This document shows positions 60,732-64,000 of a stretch of 64,000 nt of DNA, piece after piece. The notes under the pieces were generated by a model, which was not told the DNA's origin, did no database searches, and worked only from the letters and a program-made list of their open reading frames with translations. Source of the stretch: Carnegiea gigantea. Lineage: Eukaryota; Streptophyta; Magnoliopsida; Caryophyllales; Cactaceae. Numbering within the stretch: position 1 is the first letter of the stretch; every line of letters starts with the position of its first letter. A program made the translations under genes and the position numbers. The DNA lies in NCBI GenBank assembly GCA_029747015.1, contig JAKOGI010000005.1, forward strand, positions 2,030,191 through 2,094,190. The letters run 5' to 3'.

Positions 60732-61739
60732 TAAATTTAATTTATTTTGACAAAAATAAGTTGAAGAAAATATGGTTTACTAGCAAAAATTAATTATTTA
60801 ATAGAAAATAGTAATCTAGATATTGAATAATTATTAGAATATGATCAATTGATTAAAGAATATATGAACCTATAAATTTGATAAATATTTGTATACGAAG
60901 AGTTTAGAGATTTTTTAATTTGTATTTAAAATTTGGTGAATGTTGAAACTTTAGAGGAAAGTTAATGCATATTAAAAACTTTAGAGGAAAGTTAATGCAT
61001 ATTAGAGGGCTTGACTATGACCTATTGGCCATAATAATTCAAAATTTTGACAAGTATGTTTGCTATAAAGCCGTTGTAACTTGTAACATGTAAGCCTTCC
61101 TTCTCATATTATTTGCATTGTATGATAATGCATGCATATTGAAAATTTAGTCAAATTAATGCATTGGAAATTAGAAATTAGAAATATTAATGTTTCTAAT
61201 TTCTAGGAATCGGCTTTTAATTCTGTATTGGACCCACTAGAGCAACTAATCTTAAAAATGAAAATATATATGAAATACACAAATAACTCTAGTTTCTCCT
61301 CAACAATTATTTTTTGTTGTTCATTGTCTTGAGCGTTATAAAAGACAGAGGAGAACATTATTGGTATTAGATAGAAACTGGGCAAATAATTTGGACATTC
61401 AAATAACAAGCAAATAAAATGGCAGGAGGGAGTAACATCAACAAATAACCTAGTATAAAATAACTGTCATATTATACTTGTAGTCCACTTTTGTTAAGTG
61501 TCCACATAGCCTTCTAGTTACAGACTGACGGTGCCTATAACATTTGTTACTCAAAAAAATTTCTAAAAGTTTGTATAAAAATTCTTATTTTTTTAATATA
61601 ATTAAACACCCATAAAAATTAATTCGTACTATAAATTTTTAAAAGCTAAGAAAATGAGTAAAATTATGTAAATTATCTTGATTCGCAACTACTTATGATA
61701 AGATATTCTTATATAAATCCACTTCAATTATAAATGTGA
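60732..61739. other. AT-rich intergenic DNA, no gene seen
   Basis: Contains a short direct repeat (AACTTTAGAGGAAAGTTAAT near 60948 and 60979) and nothing else that I can support. Confidence 0.35.
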
Positions 61740-62415
61740 AGTTTGATCAAATTGAGGGTCGAGTCAAGTTGAGGATCGGATCATAAGAGTCGACTGGTAG
61801 GATTTTTTTGACCCTTACCCTATCGGACCCTCATGCGGGTCGGCACGCCCTCGACTTGCGGGTACCCTTGAGTCATCGGGTCAAATCAGACCCTCAAACC
61901 TTTCTTATATAGAAAATCACCCTTTTTTTTTTTTACTAAGTTTCATTTTTATTATAAAACTTAACATTAAATATCATACAAAACAAAGACCAAATGATAA
62001 TATAATGCTTCAATAAAACATATCACAAATACAAACACTCTAATGTGTAATTTAGTAATTAAAACTATTAATTCAGTAAAACGATTACTCCAAATATCAG
62101 AGAGGGAGCATAGAAGGTTACAAACTAGTGAGATTTGGAGAGGCGAATGGGGAAAGGTTAAGAGGAGACGGGACAGTGAAAGCAAAGGTTTTGAACAAAT
62201 GAAACCGAAAGTATCTTATTTTTATTTAAATTTAAATTTATTTTTTAAAAAGTAAGGGTCAGCGGTCGGGTCATAAGATCAAAACATTTACATGAACCCC
62301 GACCCTCATCATAGTCGAATATCTTCAATTTGAGGCTCGAGGTAGATCAGAGACAAGTAAAGCTGACCTTGACCATCATTTTTTAGGGTTGGGGCAGGGC
62401 AGGTCGGGGATCAGG
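61740..62415. repeat. GGGTC/GACCC-rich segments flanking AT-rich DNA
   Basis: 61745-61900 and 62255-62415 are islands rich in GACCCTCA, GGGTCG and GGGTCA strings, in both orientations, separated by about 350 bp of AT-rich DNA. They may be the ends of one repeat-bearing element. Strict terminal repeats were not defined. Confidence 0.4.
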
Positions 62416-63229
62416 TTTATGTTAGAGTTGATGTTCTCAATGAAATGAAATTAATCATAGCATTCAATTATATTTATGTTGAAACTTGAATGTTGATTAC
62501 ATGGATTATTACAATCAACCAAATAAGCCATAAGTATTAAACTAGATAGCGGGCTCTTTTCTATAGTAACTCCTAATCTCTCTTATGCGTTCCTACTCTT
62601 TTCTTTTCTCCATCCAAGCCCCCCCAAAAAAATCACTTATTTTAAAACAATGTCACTCCAGTTCATTCGTTCTCACTCCTTACATAAAAATTTTCATTCA
62701 TTTTTTTTTTTCACTTTAATTTCTCATAAAAAAGAACATATATCTATCTTTAATCATGGCTGATTCCCTCCTACTTTAACGATATAAATTTGGACACAAT
62801 TAAACCCCATACAGATTCTTTAACTTGTACTTTCAAAACTTGAAAGCTCTTAAAGGCCTCTGAAAACATCCTTTCTTCAAATGCATTTCAATTACTCAAA
62901 ATCAAATAGTACAAATATTTTAAATAAAGACTAAAAGCTAAAAATTGTGGTATGTTAGGTTATGCAATGTGGGGCGCACAATGAGGCCAGGGTTCCCACT
63001 ACTTGAGTACTACTAGTGGAATATCTTCCTCTGGTTATTTTATTTGGGCTACGCCATACCCGTTTGTTGAATCAAAAAACAAATATTAAATTAAAAAAAA
63101 AAATCAGAATATTGGTGGTAGGAAAGACAAGAAAAGAAAAGTAAAAAAAAGGGTTTCATTATTTATTTCATTTCCCAGACAGCCAATCGTCTAATTGTCC
63201 ATCTATGTAAATTTAATTATAGGCTAAGA

Positions 63230-63344
63230 TGGGCCTAAATATCGTATCTCGGCAGCATGGAGCAAAATGGTGGCCCAGTACCATTGGACCTCTTCGGCCC
63301 AACTACTTTTAAAAACCTATGTTATCGACTTATTGTAATGGGCT
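63230..63344. promoter_or_regulatory. Cluster of four TGGGCY motifs
   Basis: TGGGCC (63230-63235), GGCCCA (63272-63277 and 63296-63301) and TGGGCT (63339-63344) lie within 115 bases. The density is like a site II promoter, but no gene starts next to it in this window; one may start beyond the right edge, or the cluster may be fortuitous. Confidence 0.35.
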
Positions 63345-63399
63345 CAAAGGTAGAAACTCACTTGCTGAAGTTTTCTATGTAACATCAGCTCAATTTTTG

Positions 63400-63475
63400 G
63401 CGTAGTTGGATTTATGTCCTGAAATTGTTTTTCACGTAAAACGTCTTAAGTTCAAATTTCAATCGTCTCCTTGTT
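63400..63475 (+). mobile_element. Possible tRNA-derived SINE head
   Basis: TGGCGTAGTTGG (about 63400) resembles an RNA polymerase III A-box, and GTTCAAATTTC (about 63450) a B-box, at a tRNA-like distance. The intervening sequence cannot fold as an intact tRNA, so a decayed SINE is the better reading. The boundaries are not known. Confidence 0.3.
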
Positions 63476-63715
63476 AATTTATATTTTATGGATTAACAGG
63501 CTCTTATTTAGAAACATTCATGTTCGATTTTTAACTTTGGTTCTATTGGTTCCTGAATATTCTCTATTTGGAAAAACTAACAAATCGAGAGTACTGTTCA
63601 ATTCTCTTGCATACGTATTCATTTCTAAAACTAAATACAGAGTAATATTTAAGGGACAGGTTGGATTGGGTAGTACAAATAAAAGAATGTACTAAATTTA
63701 CAGATGTAATTGTAC

Positions 63716-64000
63716 AATTGAATTTCGACTCACTAAAAATACTATATAACTCACTAAAATATGCTGTTATGCATCCAGTTTCGCTCACTAAAAACAATGT
63801 ATAGCTCACTAAAATATTTTAGTGAGCTGAGATATAATTTTAGTGAGCTAATACATACTTTTAGTAAGCGGATAGACTGAAACTAATGCATCTTATACAC
63901 CTAAATTTCACTTAGTAAAAATACTATATAACTTATTAAAATGTACTATTGTACTAAAAAAATATTATTGTGTATCTAAAACTCACTGAACTATATTCTA
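63716..64000. repeat. CTCACTAAAATA repeats with a 24-bp perfect palindrome
   Basis: At least eight imperfect units of CTCACTAAAAATA or its complement occur, in both orientations. Two meet head to head at 63804-63827 in a perfect 24-bp palindrome centred on AAAATATTTT. The array runs off the window. It resembles subterminal repeats of a transposon, but the type is not determined. Confidence 0.6.

Overview
This is a stretch of nuclear chromosome from a flowering plant, almost certainly a eudicot. Every gene I can read is plant-type. Most are split by GT-AG introns in AT-rich DNA, and the gaps hold microsatellites, small inverted-repeat elements and retrotransposon debris. I cannot name the species. 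No rRNA, tRNA or CRISPR array was found.

Nine protein-coding genes can be reconstructed with complete, in-frame exon structures: (1) ASC-1/TRIP4-like zinc-finger coactivator (1222-4812, +); (2) PMT2-like Golgi pectin methyltransferase (6574-9279, +); (3) NAP1-related histone chaperone NRP/SET (10648-14936, +); (4) TCP14-like class I TCP factor (23727-25019, +); (5) POPEYE/bHLH47-like iron-response bHLH (38442-40271, +); (6) HVA22a-like ER-shaping protein (43462-46908, +); (7) membrane-anchored PMEI-domain protein (47810-48592, +); (8) nuclear gene for the C-terminal half of mitochondrial ribosomal protein uL2 (49984-50565, +); (9) At1g74510-like F-box/kelch protein (56301-57812, -).

Layout: genes 1-3 sit close together in the first 15 kb. 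A long intergenic stretch (15-23.7 kb) holds a 1.3-kb TA/GT microsatellite field, tandem duplications and two related inverted-repeat elements. TCP14 follows. Then 13 kb without genes (25-38.4 kb) carries a 2-kb fold-back structure with 788-bp arms and an LTR-like fragment. Genes 5-8 lie within 38-50.6 kb, interrupted by a decayed Ty1/copia 3' end with its LTR. The last 14 kb holds the F-box/kelch gene, local duplications and AT-rich repeats.

The genes are not one pathway. They look like a conserved syntenic block: from memory, their Arabidopsis relatives come from two places, At3g476xx (ASC-1, TCP14, PYE, PMEI) and At1g745xx/At1g268xx-269xx (NRP1, HVA22A, kelch, PMT2), interleaved here. One regulatory theme is plausible: the NRP and mitochondrial uL2 promoters carry TGGGCY (site II) elements, the class of site bound by class I TCP factors such as the one encoded in this window. 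The most unusual non-genic signals are the fold-back structure, the many poly(T)-poly(G) tracts, and a family of short elements with TTCTTTTCGTTGG ends and a periodic interior.
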